This document shows positions 17,968-26,609 of a stretch of 64,000 nt of DNA, piece after piece. Under the pieces are notes generated by a model. That model saw only the letters and a list, made by a program, of their open reading frames with translations, did not search any database and was not told where the DNA came from. A program made the translations under genes and the position numbers. Origin of the DNA: Pseudomonas sp. TTU2014-080ASC (GTDB taxonomy: Bacteria; Pseudomonadota; Gammaproteobacteria; Pseudomonadales; Pseudomonadaceae); assembly GCF_001446935.1 (NCBI RefSeq), contig NZ_LKKK01000012.1:124001-188000 (forward strand), read 5' to 3'. Positions within the stretch are counted from its first letter, which is position 1, and each line of letters starts with the position of its first letter.

Positions 17968-19023
17968 TTAAACGGCAGCGTTGTAGAACAGCTTGGAGTC
18001 GCGCTGCTCGATCAGGGCTTGCTCGATGGCCGCCTGATGTACCTCGTCGCCGTGCTCTTCGCGCTCTTCCGGCTTGATGCCCAGGCGTGCAAACAACTCC
18101 ATGTCCTTGGTCGCTTGCGGGTTGGTAGTGGTGAGCAGCTTCTCGCCGTAGAAGATCGAGTTGGCACCGGCAAAGAACGCCAACGCCTGCATCTGCTCGT
18201 TCATCGCCTCGCGGCCTGCGGACAGGCGTACGTGAGATTTCGGCATCATGATGCGGGCCACGGCCAGCATGCGGATAAAGTCGAACGGATCGACATCCTT
18301 CTCTTCCGCCAGCGGTGTGCCCTGCACTTTCACCAGCATGTTGATCGGTACCGACTCCGGGTGCTCCGGCAGGTTAGCCAGCTGGATCAGCAGACCGGCG
18401 CGGTCGTCCAGCGACTCGCCCATACCAAGGATGCCGCCGGAGCAGATCTTCATCCCGGACTCACGTACATAGGCCAGGGTTTCCAGGCGATCCGCATAGG
18501 TGCGGGTGGTGATGATGTTGCCGTAGAACTCCGGCGAGGTGTCCAGGTTATGGTTGTAGTAATCCAACCCGGCTGCTGCCAGCGCCTGGGTCTGCTCGCG
18601 GTCGAGCTTGCCCAGGGTCATGCAGGTTTCCAGACCGAGCGCCTTCACGCCTTCAACCATTTTCAGCACGTAAGGCATGTCTTTGGCCGACGGGTGCTTC
18701 CACGCCGCGCCCATGCAGAAACGGGTGGAACCGATCGCCTTGGCTTCCGCTGCGGCCTCCAGCACCTTCTGCACTTCCATCAACTTCTGCTTATCCAAAC
18801 CGGTGTTGTAGTGGCCGGATTGGGGACAGTATTTGCAGTCTTCCGGGCAGGCGCCGGTTTTGATCGAGAGCAAGGTAGAAACCTGAACGCGGTTCGGATC
18901 GAAATGGGCGCGATGCACGGTCTGCGCTTGAAACAGCAGGTCATTGAACGGTTGTTCGAAGAGCGCCTTGACCTCGGCGAGGGTCCAGTCGTGGCGAGTG
19001 GAAGAGACTGCAGTGGCACTCAT
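17968..19023 (-). CDS. bioB: Biotin synthase
   Basis: A 351-residue radical SAM enzyme that inserts sulfur into dethiobiotin. The radical-SAM cluster ligands are C59, C63 and C66 in CPEDCKYC. Later conserved cysteines and an arginine of the auxiliary [2Fe-2S] site are in the expected stretches ([18 protein letters not shown]). It is the first gene of the operon, and a BirA-like operator lies about 95-125 bp upstream. Confidence 0.96.
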   Translation of the reverse strand: MSATAVSSTRHDWTLAEVKALFEQPFNDLLFQAQTVHRAHFDPNRVQVSTLLSIKTGACPEDCKYCPQSGHYNTGLDKQKLMEVQKVLEAAAEAKAIGSTRFCMGAAWKHPSAKDMPYVLKMVEGVKALGLETCMTLGKLDREQTQALAAAGLDYYNHNLDTSPEFYGNIITTRTYADRLETLAYVRESGMKICSGGILGMGESLDDRAGLLIQLANLPEHPESVPINMLVKVQGTPLAEEKDVDPFDFIRMLAVARIMMPKSHVRLSAGREAMNEQMQALAFFAGANSIFYGEKLLTTTNPQATKDMELFARLGIKPEEREEHGDEVHQAAIEQALIEQRDSKLFYNAAV

Positions 19024-19116
19024 GGTTGTGTCCTTGCTCAGTGGCGCATGTTGTTCTGTGGTTCAGTCGGCAAAGCCGGTCATCAGGCCAGGCAAATCAT
19101 AGATACAGATCACAAG

Positions 19117-19148
19117 CTGTCAACCATGTTTTTAATTCAGGTTTACTA
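19117..19148. promoter_or_regulatory. BirA-like operator upstream of bioB
   Basis: CTGTCAACC-N14-GGTTTACTA matches the BirA consensus TTGTAAACC-N14-16-GGTTTACAA at 15 of 18 arm positions. It stands between divergent bioB and comF. BirA bound to biotinyl-AMP would repress bioB here. The only mismatches are two in the left arm and one in the right arm, so the call is good but depends on this organism's BirA having a DNA-binding domain. Confidence 0.7.
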
Positions 19149-19188
19149 ATGATCAAATACTGATCAATCTCAATGCTTTCTCCTGCTC

Positions 19189-19929
19189 ATGGACGAGCAC
19201 GTTATGTTTCAGCGCCTTCTGCTGCCTGCCTGGCTCAAACCCGCTAACCACTGCCTGCTCTGCGATGAGCACAGCGAACACAGCATTAGCGGCATCTGCA
19301 CCGCGTGCGAGCTGGAGCTGCCCTGGCTCGGCGGGCAATGCGCCGCGTGTGCCTTGCCGCTGCCGGTGGACGGACTGGTTTGCGGCAGTTGCCTGAAACG
19401 GCCGCCAGCCTTTGACCGGGTGATTGCGCCCTGGCGCTATGCATTCCCGGTCGACACGCTGATCACCCGTTTTAAGCATCAAGGCAAGCTGCCGCTAGGT
19501 CATCTGCTGGCTGAGTTGTTAGCCCAGCATATCCAGCACGGTATGAATGACGGGCTAAGCAAACCCGACCTGTTGCTACCTGTGCCTTTGGCGGGCAAGC
19601 GCCTGCGCCAACGCGGGTTCAATCAGGCTGAATTGATTTGCCAGTGGCTCAGCACAGCGCTGGAGGTGCCTGTGCAAAAGCGCTGGCTGATCCGTCAGAT
19701 TGATACGCCAGCCCAGCAACAGCTAGACGCCAAAACACGTCGACGCAACCTGCGCAGCGCCTTTCAGCTGATGACAAATGCTGAGGTCAAAAACCGCCAT
19801 ATCGCGCTGGTGGATGACGTACTAACCACCGGAGCGACAGCCGAAATGCTCGCCCGTTTGCTCAAGCGTGCCGGAGCTGCACAGGTGGATGTGTACTGCC
19901 TGGCGCGCACGCCGCGTCCGGGCGAATGA
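19189..19929 (+). CDS. comF: ComF-family phosphoribosyltransferase-like protein
   Basis: A 246-residue protein with an N-terminal zinc-finger region of CxxC pairs (HCLLC, ICTAC, QCAAC, VCGSC) and a C-terminal phosphoribosyltransferase fold. Its PRPP loop is IALVDDVLTTGAT. ComF proteins are needed for natural transformation in several bacteria, probably in handling of incoming single-stranded DNA; many Pseudomonas carry one at this place beside bioB. An alternative start at 19204 has a slightly better upstream purine stretch and would remove five residues. Confidence 0.9.
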   Translation: MDEHVMFQRLLLPAWLKPANHCLLCDEHSEHSISGICTACELELPWLGGQCAACALPLPVDGLVCGSCLKRPPAFDRVIAPWRYAFPVDTLITRFKHQGKLPLGHLLAELLAQHIQHGMNDGLSKPDLLLPVPLAGKRLRQRGFNQAELICQWLSTALEVPVQKRWLIRQIDTPAQQQLDAKTRRRNLRSAFQLMTNAEVKNRHIALVDDVLTTGATAEMLARLLKRAGAAQVDVYCLARTPRPGE

Positions 19930-19983
19930 GCGGGAAGTAGAGGTTGGGGTTAAACTGCTCGGCCCAATATTCTGGAGCCGATC

Positions 19984-20961
19984 ATGTCCCATCCCTTTGC
20001 TGCACTCACGCCTGATCTGGTGCTGGATGCCGTGGAGAGCCTCGGCTTCCTCAGCGACGCCCGCGTACTGGCTCTGAATAGTTACGAGAACCGCGTCTAT
20101 CAGGTGGGCATCGAAGGCGAACAGCCGCTAATTGCCAAGTTCTATCGCCCCAAGCGCTGGACTGATGCGGCGATCAGCGAAGAACACGCCTTCAGCCAAG
20201 AGCTGGCCGAATGCGAGGTGCCGGTGGTTGCACCGCTCAGCCTCGAAGGTGAAACCCTGTTCAGCTACGCCGACTTCCGTTTTGCCCTGTTTCCCCGTCG
20301 CGGCGGCCGTGCGCCAGAGCCGGGCAATATGGATCAGCTTTACCGTCTCGGTCAGCTGCTTGGCCGCTTGCATGGGGTAGGCTCACTGAGACCGTTTGCC
20401 CATCGTGAACATTTGCAGGTGAGCAACTTCGGCCATGAATCACTGGCAACCTTGCTGAACGGCAACTTTATTCCGCAGAGTCTGCTGCCGGCTTACGAGT
20501 CCGTCGCCCGCGACCTGCTCAAGCGTCTGGACCAGCTGTTCGCGGCCAATCCGTATCAGTCGATCCGTCTGCACGGCGATTGCCACCCCGGCAACCTGTT
20601 GTGCCGGGACGATAGCTTCCACATCGTCGATCTGGATGACTGCCGTATGGGCCCGGCCATCCAGGACTTATGGATGATGCTTGCAGGCGAGCGCCACGAG
20701 CGTCTCAGTCAGTTGGCCGAGCTGGTCGAAGGCTATCAGGAGTTTCACGACTTCAACCCGCGCGAGCTGGTGCTGATCGAAGGCTTCCGCGCCCTGCGCC
20801 TGATACACTACAGCGCCTGGCTAGCACGGCGCTGGGATGATCCGGCCTTCCCCATGAGCTTCCCCTGGTTCGGCACGGAGCGTTATTGGGGTGAGCAGAT
20901 TCTGACCCTGCGCGAACAGATCGCCGCGCTGGATGAGGAACCGTTGCGCTTGTTCAGCTAA
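19984..20961 (+). CDS. srkA: Stress response kinase A (YihE/RdoA)
   Basis: A 325-residue aminoglycoside-phosphotransferase-fold kinase. The catalytic loop is RLHGDCHPGNLL and the metal-binding aspartate lies in HIVDLDDC. In E. coli this Ser/Thr kinase counteracts stress-induced cell death and is linked to the Cpx response. Length is family-normal. The gene converges on the SDR epimerase gene, and the two coding regions overlap by 4 bp at their 3' ends. Confidence 0.92.
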   Translation: MSHPFAALTPDLVLDAVESLGFLSDARVLALNSYENRVYQVGIEGEQPLIAKFYRPKRWTDAAISEEHAFSQELAECEVPVVAPLSLEGETLFSYADFRFALFPRRGGRAPEPGNMDQLYRLGQLLGRLHGVGSLRPFAHREHLQVSNFGHESLATLLNGNFIPQSLLPAYESVARDLLKRLDQLFAANPYQSIRLHGDCHPGNLLCRDDSFHIVDLDDCRMGPAIQDLWMMLAGERHERLSQLAELVEGYQEFHDFNPRELVLIEGFRALRLIHYSAWLARRWDDPAFPMSFPWFGTERYWGEQILTLREQIAALDEEPLRLFS

Positions 20962-21899
20962 CGCTGCATCGCCGCAACGGCCTTGTGGATAACCTCGTCC
21001 ACCGAGGCCGGGGGCTGCCACTGCAGCTGGACTTGCGCTTTGCGGCTGTCGACCCGTAATTCACCACACAGGCGTTGGGCTGCGCCGGAAGCGCCCAGCA
21101 GGCGCAGACCGGTGCTCAGCAGCCCTGCTGGGACGGGTACAAGCCATGAGCGCGACTGGAGTGCCGAGCGCATGTGCCGTGCCAGTTCAGCGACACTCAG
21201 GTCGTTACCGTCGCTGATTAGAAATAGCTCGTTGGCCGCTGCCGGATGCGTAGTGCACAAGCGCAGAAAATCCACCAGATTATCCAGCGCCACTAAGCTG
21301 CGGCGGTTATGCAGCGCGCCCAAGGGCAGCGGTCGGTTGCGCGCCAGTGCTTGCAGCAAGCGCAAAAAGTTAGCCTGCACGCCCGCGCCGTACACCAGCG
21401 GCGGACGCACAATCACCCATTCCATGCCGTGTTCTTCACAGAAAGCACGCACCAGCTGTTCGGCCTCCCATTTGGACTGACCGTAAGGGTCCTGCGGATT
21501 GGCTGGATCGCTCTCGCTGAAGGGCTGAGCGCCGGTACTTTCGCCGTTGACCTTGATTGAGCTGACAAACACAAAACGGCGTACGCCAGCCTTGGCAGCG
21601 GCCTGCAACAGGGCCTGCGTGCCCTGCACATTGACCGCGCGGAAGGCTTGCAGCGGATCGCTGGCGGTTTCATTCATCACATGCACCCGCGCTGCTAAGT
21701 GCACAACCACGTCAATTCCATCCAGCAGACCGGCAGGGACTTCGCCAGCAGCCAAGTTGCCCATTGCCCGCTGCGGCACGGACCAGCCGCTGTCGGCTGT
21801 GCGCAACGCAGCCACAACCTGGCTCGTTTGTGTAGCCAGCAGATGTTCAACAAGGGCGCGCCCGACAAGGCCGGAGGCACCGGTCACCAATACCTTCAT
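20958..21899 (-). CDS. NAD(P)-dependent epimerase/dehydratase (extended SDR)
   Basis: A 313-residue extended short-chain dehydrogenase. The dinucleotide motif is GASGLVG at the N-terminus; the catalytic serine region is VFVSSIKVNG, and Tyr and Lys are in YGQSKWEAE. The start at 21899 (MKVLVTGASG) is fixed by the Rossmann fold; the open frame upstream is not coding. Relatives act on nucleotide sugars in surface-polysaccharide synthesis, but no sugar genes are adjacent, so the substrate is unknown. It may be an isolated gene; 98 bp separate it from nirV. Confidence 0.82.
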   Translation of the reverse strand: MKVLVTGASGLVGRALVEHLLATQTSQVVAALRTADSGWSVPQRAMGNLAAGEVPAGLLDGIDVVVHLAARVHVMNETASDPLQAFRAVNVQGTQALLQAAAKAGVRRFVFVSSIKVNGESTGAQPFSESDPANPQDPYGQSKWEAEQLVRAFCEEHGMEWVIVRPPLVYGAGVQANFLRLLQALARNRPLPLGALHNRRSLVALDNLVDFLRLCTTHPAAANELFLISDGNDLSVAELARHMRSALQSRSWLVPVPAGLLSTGLRLLGASGAAQRLCGELRVDSRKAQVQLQWQPPASVDEVIHKAVAAMQR

Positions 21900-21997
21900 C
21901 CAGAATGACTCGATCAGATTCAAACCGTCCCGCCAAGGCCCAGCAGGATGTGTGCCGCGCATAACGCCTGATCGCCGCGCCGCGGTCAACAGCAGGT

Positions 21998-22741
21998 TTA
22001 ATTTTCCAGCACCAGACGCAAGCCCAGATGCGCAGGCGGCGTGCCGACTGAACAAGCACCGGCAATTGGGTCGCGGATAAAGTCTGATAAGGCACTGGGA
22101 TGTCTGCCCGCCGCAATGCGAATGCCGCAAACGCCATTGGCAGCCATCAGGCCCGGCGGGCCGAAGCAGGTCTGGGTCCACTCCCAGACATTACCACCGA
22201 CATTCAGCAAGCCCAGGCTGTTACGCGTCTGCTCAGCAAACTCCTGCAGAGTCTGGGATGGCGGACCGCGCCGCGCTTCACGCTCGTACTCCTGCAGCCA
22301 GCGCTGAGCGGGGTTATCAGGGTTATCCACAATGGCAGCATCCTGGACATAGGCCTCAGCAGCAGCCAACTGCCACTCGGCGTAATGGGGCAAGCGGTAG
22401 GTCTGCCCACTGCGTTGCGACAGCCAAGTGGCATAAGCCTGAGCATCCAGCCAGCTCAGGCCAGTGGCGGGAAGATCAGCGGCATAGCCTCTCTTGCCCT
22501 TGTCCAGTGGCGCGCAGACTGCATCCTCAACACACAAGGCATATTCGGCCTGACTGACCTGGCGCTGCATGATGGAGAACGCCGCGACGTGTTCCTCAAC
22601 TACCGCAGAATTACCAGGCAATTGATAGCGCACCATACTTGCCGGAATCACCTGCAGAGCCACCTCGATAGGTGGCTCCGGTGACGAGCAGGCAGTCAGC
22701 ACACACGCAGCCAGCAGGCCTGTGCATAACCCTTTCACCAC
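21998..22741 (-). CDS. nirV: NirV, SUMF1/formylglycine-generating-like lipoprotein
   Basis: A 247-residue protein with a lipoprotein signal (lipobox LTAC, Cys about residue 18) and a C-terminal SUMF1 domain marked by TGLSWLDAQAYATWLSQRSG and GGNVWEWTQTC. NirV proteins occur next to copper nitrite reductase genes; a maturation or accessory role is suspected but unproven. Here it begins 4 bp after nirK, so the two form an operon. The canonical formylglycine-generating enzyme cysteine pair is not evident, so catalytic activity of that type should not be assumed. Confidence 0.82.
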   Translation of the reverse strand: MVKGLCTGLLAACVLTACSSPEPPIEVALQVIPASMVRYQLPGNSAVVEEHVAAFSIMQRQVSQAEYALCVEDAVCAPLDKGKRGYAADLPATGLSWLDAQAYATWLSQRSGQTYRLPHYAEWQLAAAEAYVQDAAIVDNPDNPAQRWLQEYEREARRGPPSQTLQEFAEQTRNSLGLLNVGGNVWEWTQTCFGPPGLMAANGVCGIRIAAGRHPSALSDFIRDPIAGACSVGTPPAHLGLRLVLEN

Positions 22742-22745
22742 TGCG

Positions 22746-23822
22746 TTACTCGCTGGTGATCGGCCCGGGCTCTTTGATCTGCTTCATCAGATCATCATTC
22801 CACTCGCCCTCAACTTTCACATGCCCTGCTGCGCCCAGTTCCATGGCTTCGATCAGGTTGTGATTAACGTAGGCATATACGCCGGGCTGTTTAAAGGTGT
22901 ACAGCGCGGCCCCGGCGGAACCTCCACGGATAAACCAGGTTTCCAGATCCTTCTCAGGCGGATTGGCGAATTTGCCGGTTTCCCAAACCCAGTCGCCATG
23001 CCCGCCGATCAGGTGCGGACGGGTATCGCGATTGGCTTGCGAGTGAATAAACAGGACGCTTTCACCGACCTTGGCGGTCATGGCGTTCTCACCGGTCAGG
23101 GCTCCCACCTTGCCGTTGAACACCACGTGACTGGGGATAAGTCCGCGCATGGCTTCGCGGGTGTCCGGGTAGCTGGCCATCAGGCTCGGGTAGTCCTTGT
23201 ACTTGCCGTCCTTATCTTTGGGGATATACAGATCGAATTCGCCGATGGTGTAAGCACGGTCATAGCGCAGCGGGTTTCCAGCCGGATCTTTCAAACCGTC
23301 ACGGGGCAGCACCATCAGGGTTCCGCTCATCCCGGCAACCACATGCCAAGCCACCATGCCTTCCGGGGCGCAGTGATACACAAACGTGCCGCTGCGATCT
23401 GCTTTAAAACGCAGCACCGCCTCCTGCCCAGGCTGGACCAATGTGAGCTTGGCGCCGCCTAGCGCTCCCGTTGCCGCGTGGAAGTCGATATTGTGCGGCA
23501 TGCTGTTGCTAGCTGGGTTTACTAAGGTCAGCTCAACGTAGTCACCTTCGTGCACCACCATGGTCGGCCCCGGCATTGAGCCGTCAAAGGTCATGGCTTG
23601 CAGCGTGGTGCCTTTACCGTCGATGACGACCTTTTTCTCTTCAATGGTCATGCGGAACTGGACGACTTTAGGCTTACCAGTCACAGCCTGATCATGCACA
23701 TGCACGTTAGGTGGCGGGACCAGATTAACCTTTACCCGCTCAAGTCCTGCAGTGCTGTCAGCCTGTGCATAACTGCTGAAGACCAGAGTGACGGCCAATG
23801 CGAGGGGGGACAGATGTTTCAT
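22746..23822 (-). CDS. nirK: Copper-containing nitrite reductase (AniA/NirK)
   Basis: A 358-residue periplasmic enzyme that reduces nitrite to nitric oxide. The signal peptide ends near SSYAQA. Two cupredoxin domains are present. Type-1 copper ligands are the His of [12 protein letters not shown], then Cys and His of [14 protein letters not shown], and the Met of AGMSG. Type-2 ligands are the second His of MPHNIDFH, the His of YHC and a later His in [14 protein letters not shown]. The start is taken at [10 protein letters not shown] rather than 12 codons earlier, because the signal peptide begins there. It is followed by nirV; no other denitrification gene is in the window. Confidence 0.93.
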   Translation of the reverse strand: MKHLSPLALAVTLVFSSYAQADSTAGLERVKVNLVPPPNVHVHDQAVTGKPKVVQFRMTIEEKKVVIDGKGTTLQAMTFDGSMPGPTMVVHEGDYVELTLVNPASNSMPHNIDFHAATGALGGAKLTLVQPGQEAVLRFKADRSGTFVYHCAPEGMVAWHVVAGMSGTLMVLPRDGLKDPAGNPLRYDRAYTIGEFDLYIPKDKDGKYKDYPSLMASYPDTREAMRGLIPSHVVFNGKVGALTGENAMTAKVGESVLFIHSQANRDTRPHLIGGHGDWVWETGKFANPPEKDLETWFIRGGSAGAALYTFKQPGVYAYVNHNLIEAMELGAAGHVKVEGEWNDDLMKQIKEPGPITSE

Positions 23823-23875
23823 GTAGCTCTCCTTAGCTGAGGTATGGCTACATTGCACGGCAGCTCCACTCTGAT

Positions 23876-23897
23876 TTTGTTGTCCTGGAACAACAAA
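23876..23897 (-). promoter_or_regulatory. FNR/Dnr-type palindrome upstream of nirK
   Basis: Arms TTTGTTGT and ACAACAAA surround a 6-bp centre. Within the palindrome, TTG-N8-CAA (23880-23893) fits the CRP/FNR family site recognised by FNR, Dnr and NnrR proteins. It is centred about 65 bp before the nirK start. A weak -10-like TGCAAT on the minus strand (23852-23857) would place it near -41.5, the class II activator position. Control by low oxygen and nitrogen oxides is therefore likely. Confidence 0.68.
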
Positions 23898-24009
23898 TGC
23901 CCTGAAATCCTGTCTGCTGTGTCAACTTGACTCAGCCACTACAATGTTCACTCAGCAATACAGCAATCATCTGGAATCACGCTTCAGCTCCCTTTCCTCA
24001 AGGACATTC

Positions 24010-24909
24010 ATGAACACTGTCAATCCGCGCCGCGGATACGTACTGGGCCTTGCGGCCTACATCATCTGGGGCTTGTTCCCGCTTTATTTCAAAGTGATCC
24101 AGAGCGTTCCGGCGCTGGAGATCATTGTTCACCGTGCACTCTGGTCAGCCCTGTTTGGCGCGCTGATGCTGCTGGTGTGGAAGCATCCCGGCTGGCTGCG
24201 TGAGCTGTGCACAAACCCCAAACGCTTTGCGATTCTGGCCCTGAGCGGTGTGCTGATCGCCAGCAACTGGCTGGTGTATGTGTGGGCTGTGAATAACGAC
24301 CGCATGCTCGAGGCCAGCCTCGGTTACTACATCAACCCGCTGGTCAATGTGCTGCTGGGCATGTTGATCCTCGGCGAACGTCTGCGTCGTTTGCAGTGGC
24401 TGGCGGTGGCACTGGCTGCAATTGGTGTGCTGGAGCAGGTCTGGCAGTTCGGCAGCTTGCCTTGGGTTTCACTGGCTCTGGCTCTGACCTTTGGTTTTTA
24501 CGGGCTGATCCGTAAACAGGCACCGGTGGCCGCGCTACCGGGGTTGGTTGTGGAAACCTGGTTACTGCTGCCATTGGCCATCGGCTGGTTACTGCTTCAT
24601 CCCGCTGCACAGAGCACTCAACCGGAGTTCTGGAGCAGCTCGGAAGCACTGTGGCTGATGGCCGCGGGGCCGATTACGCTGATTCCGCTGGTGTGTTTCA
24701 ACGCAGCTGCACGCCATCTGCCCTACACCACGCTGGGTTTCCTGCAATACCTGGCACCCACGCTGGTGTTGTTGCAGGCAGTTTTCCTCTTCGGCGAACC
24801 CTTCTCTGGCAGCAAGATAGTGGCGTTTCTATTTATCTGGGCAGGGTTGGTGGTTTACAGCGTAGATGCATGGCTGAATCTGCGTAAAAACGCATTGAGC
24901 AAAAAATAA
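24010..24909 (+). CDS. rarD: RarD-type EamA-family transporter
   Basis: A 299-residue inner-membrane protein with about ten hydrophobic helices arranged as two EamA repeats. The N-terminal block RGYVLGLAAYIIWGLFPLYFK and the following HRALWSALFG are typical of RarD. The substrate of RarD is not established; the E. coli name comes from a link to chloramphenicol sensitivity. An AGGA sequence seven bases upstream supports the ATG at 24010 over one 22 codons earlier. It reads into the repeat array with no terminator visible before it. Confidence 0.88.
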   Translation: MNTVNPRRGYVLGLAAYIIWGLFPLYFKVIQSVPALEIIVHRALWSALFGALMLLVWKHPGWLRELCTNPKRFAILALSGVLIASNWLVYVWAVNNDRMLEASLGYYINPLVNVLLGMLILGERLRRLQWLAVALAAIGVLEQVWQFGSLPWVSLALALTFGFYGLIRKQAPVAALPGLVVETWLLLPLAIGWLLLHPAAQSTQPEFWSSSEALWLMAAGPITLIPLVCFNAAARHLPYTTLGFLQYLAPTLVLLQAVFLFGEPFSGSKIVAFLFIWAGLVVYSVDAWLNLRKNALSKK

Positions 24910-24961
24910 TCAATTTCTTGTAGACGCCGGGGCATAAGGGCTACAGCCTGTTGCCCCCGGT

Positions 24962-25108
24962 TTATCCACAACTCCGTCCCCGGCGTTTGTGTGTAAGCCC
25001 AAATGACTGGCTATTTTTTGACCACACGAATCAAACCCAGACAGCACTAGGGCTTGGTTGAATGCTCCGCAAATCGCTCACAGAGTTATCCACGCAACGC
25101 GGGGATAA
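24962..25108 (+). repeat. Array unit 1
   Basis: First box TTATCCACA at 24962 and second box TTATCCACG at 25086. The closing stem is TTATCC-a-CGC-aac-GCG-g-GGATAA. The AT-rich centre is present but its palindrome is weak. Confidence 0.8.
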
Positions 25109-25247
25109 AGGACTCTGCCACCCATAGCCTCAGGCAGGTACAGAGACAGCAACGCCTGCGCCAGGCCAGTGACAGAGCAGCTGTACATATTTTGATCAAA
25201 CCTCTGCACGCCTTTGATTGTGCAGGTTCCAGGCGACTACCCCCGCC

Positions 25248-25394
25248 TTATCCACAAAGCAGTCCCCGCCAATTGTGTGTAATGCAAAAACACTGCTCAT
25301 TCTTTGAGCAGTCCGCGCAAAGTCGCGTGGCACTAGCGTTCTGCGCCCCACTCCCCAAACCGCGCACAGACTTATCCACCCGCAACGGGGATAA
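25248..25394 (+). repeat. Array unit 2
   Basis: First box TTATCCACA at 25248 and second box TTATCCACC at 25372. The central palindrome is CTGCTCA-N5-TGAGCAG. The closing GGATAA follows at the standard distance. Confidence 0.8.
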
Positions 25395-25564
25395 AACCGC
25401 TGCGAGACCAGTAATGTCGCGCTTGTGGCCCATTTCAACGGCGCAAAATAGGCCTCAACCAACGCTGCGCTCGCAGTGTGAATAGCTTTGCGCGGCATTG
25501 ATCATTTTTTAGGCAAGTTGCGCTAATCCTTACCGTCTGCGGCGCTCAGCCAGTTGCCCCCGTT

Positions 25565-25711
25565 TTATCCACAAAGCCATCCACGCGCATTGTGAACAAG
25601 GCAAAACACCTGGTTAATTTTCAATCACTTCTCTGCAGGCCCCGGCTGGCAAGGCTTGGCGTGCAAGCTCCCCAATACGCCCACAGAGTTATCCACGCAT
25701 TGGGTGCATAA
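25565..25711 (+). repeat. Array unit 3 (most diverged)
   Basis: First box TTATCCACA at 25565 and second box TTATCCACG at 25689. The closing half is GTGCATAA, one mismatch from pairing with the box. The TCCCCGCC block has become TCCACGCG, yet the 124-bp spacing is unchanged. Confidence 0.75.
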
Positions 25712-25882
25712 CCCACTATCAAAGCCTGATAAATCCGGGCTTGGACTTAAAATGCAGTAACTGATATCGACTGATTCTGACGCCTCAGTGCGGTGCGCCC
25801 AATTCGCCGACGTAGCTGATCAAAATATGATCAGCCAGCCACAAGCCGCGTAGACAAAGGCCCTGCGCGCTATACCCCCTGT

Positions 25883-26029
25883 TTATCCACAGAGGCATCC
25901 CCGCCGTTTGTGTACAAGCAGTGCGGGCTGTTCATTTTCTGAACATTACCGTCAAAGCCTGATCAGCCGTGGCTTAGCCGCCAGGCTCCCCAAAGCGCAC
26001 ACAGACTTATCCACGCGATACTGGGATAA
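25883..26029 (+). repeat. Array unit 4
   Basis: First box TTATCCACA at 25883 and second box TTATCCACG at 26007. The central palindrome is TGTTCA-N5-TGAACA, a compensated version of the one in unit 2. The closing sequence is GGGATAA. Confidence 0.8.
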
Positions 26030-26177
26030 CCCAGTCACCATCGTGCTTGCAGCCAGATCGAGCCCCTCACCATAAGCCAATGCCGGCTAGCGGTGCGGGA
26101 GCGGGAATAACTGATTATTTTTTAACCATGAAGCTGCACACCAGATATGGCGGGGCTTGGCAGGCCTTGCCCCCGGC

Positions 26178-26324
26178 TTTTCCACAGGGCCATCCCCGGC
26201 AATTGTGTGCAAGCAGGAAATACTGTTCAAAAAACAGTCACATGGCTACAGCCCGCAAGGCACTATGGCCGCCTCTCAAGCTCCCCAAATCGCCCACACA
26301 CTTATCCACGTGACTGGTGGATAA
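26178..26324 (+). repeat. Array unit 5
   Basis: The first box is TTTTCCACA (one mismatch) at 26178 and the second is TTATCCACG at 26302. The second box pairs perfectly over 8 bp with a closing GTGGATAA. The central palindrome is ACTGTT/AACAGT. Confidence 0.78.
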
Positions 26325-26462
26325 AGACAAAGCGAGCTGTAGAGAAACAGAGCGATAGCCAACAGACCGTAACAAGCGGGAAACGTGGGGAAAAACTGAT
26401 TAAATTTCGTACAAGCCGCGCAACGCCTTGTGTGACGCGGCATCGCCCGACCTGCTCAGGGC

Positions 26463-26609
26463 TTATCCACACAGCCATCCCCGCCGTTTGTGTGTAACAG
26501 CAGGCGTTTGAACAAATACTGATCAATCCCGGCAAAGCCTTATGCGGCGGGGCTTTGCCGGACAACTCCCCATACCACTCACACGGTTACCCACAGCAGA
26601 GGTGGATAA
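26463..26609 (+). repeat. Array unit 6, abutting the gcvR-like gene
   Basis: First box TTATCCACA at 26463 and second box TTACCCACA at 26587, with a closing GTGGATAA. The unit ends 9 bp before the 3' end of the ACT-domain gene. Its central palindrome is disrupted. Confidence 0.77.

Noticed and set aside
26047..26565. Small ORFs inside the six-unit array
   Set aside because: Several 60-116 codon frames exist on both strands, but they run across array units, differ from unit to unit and lack ribosome-binding sites.
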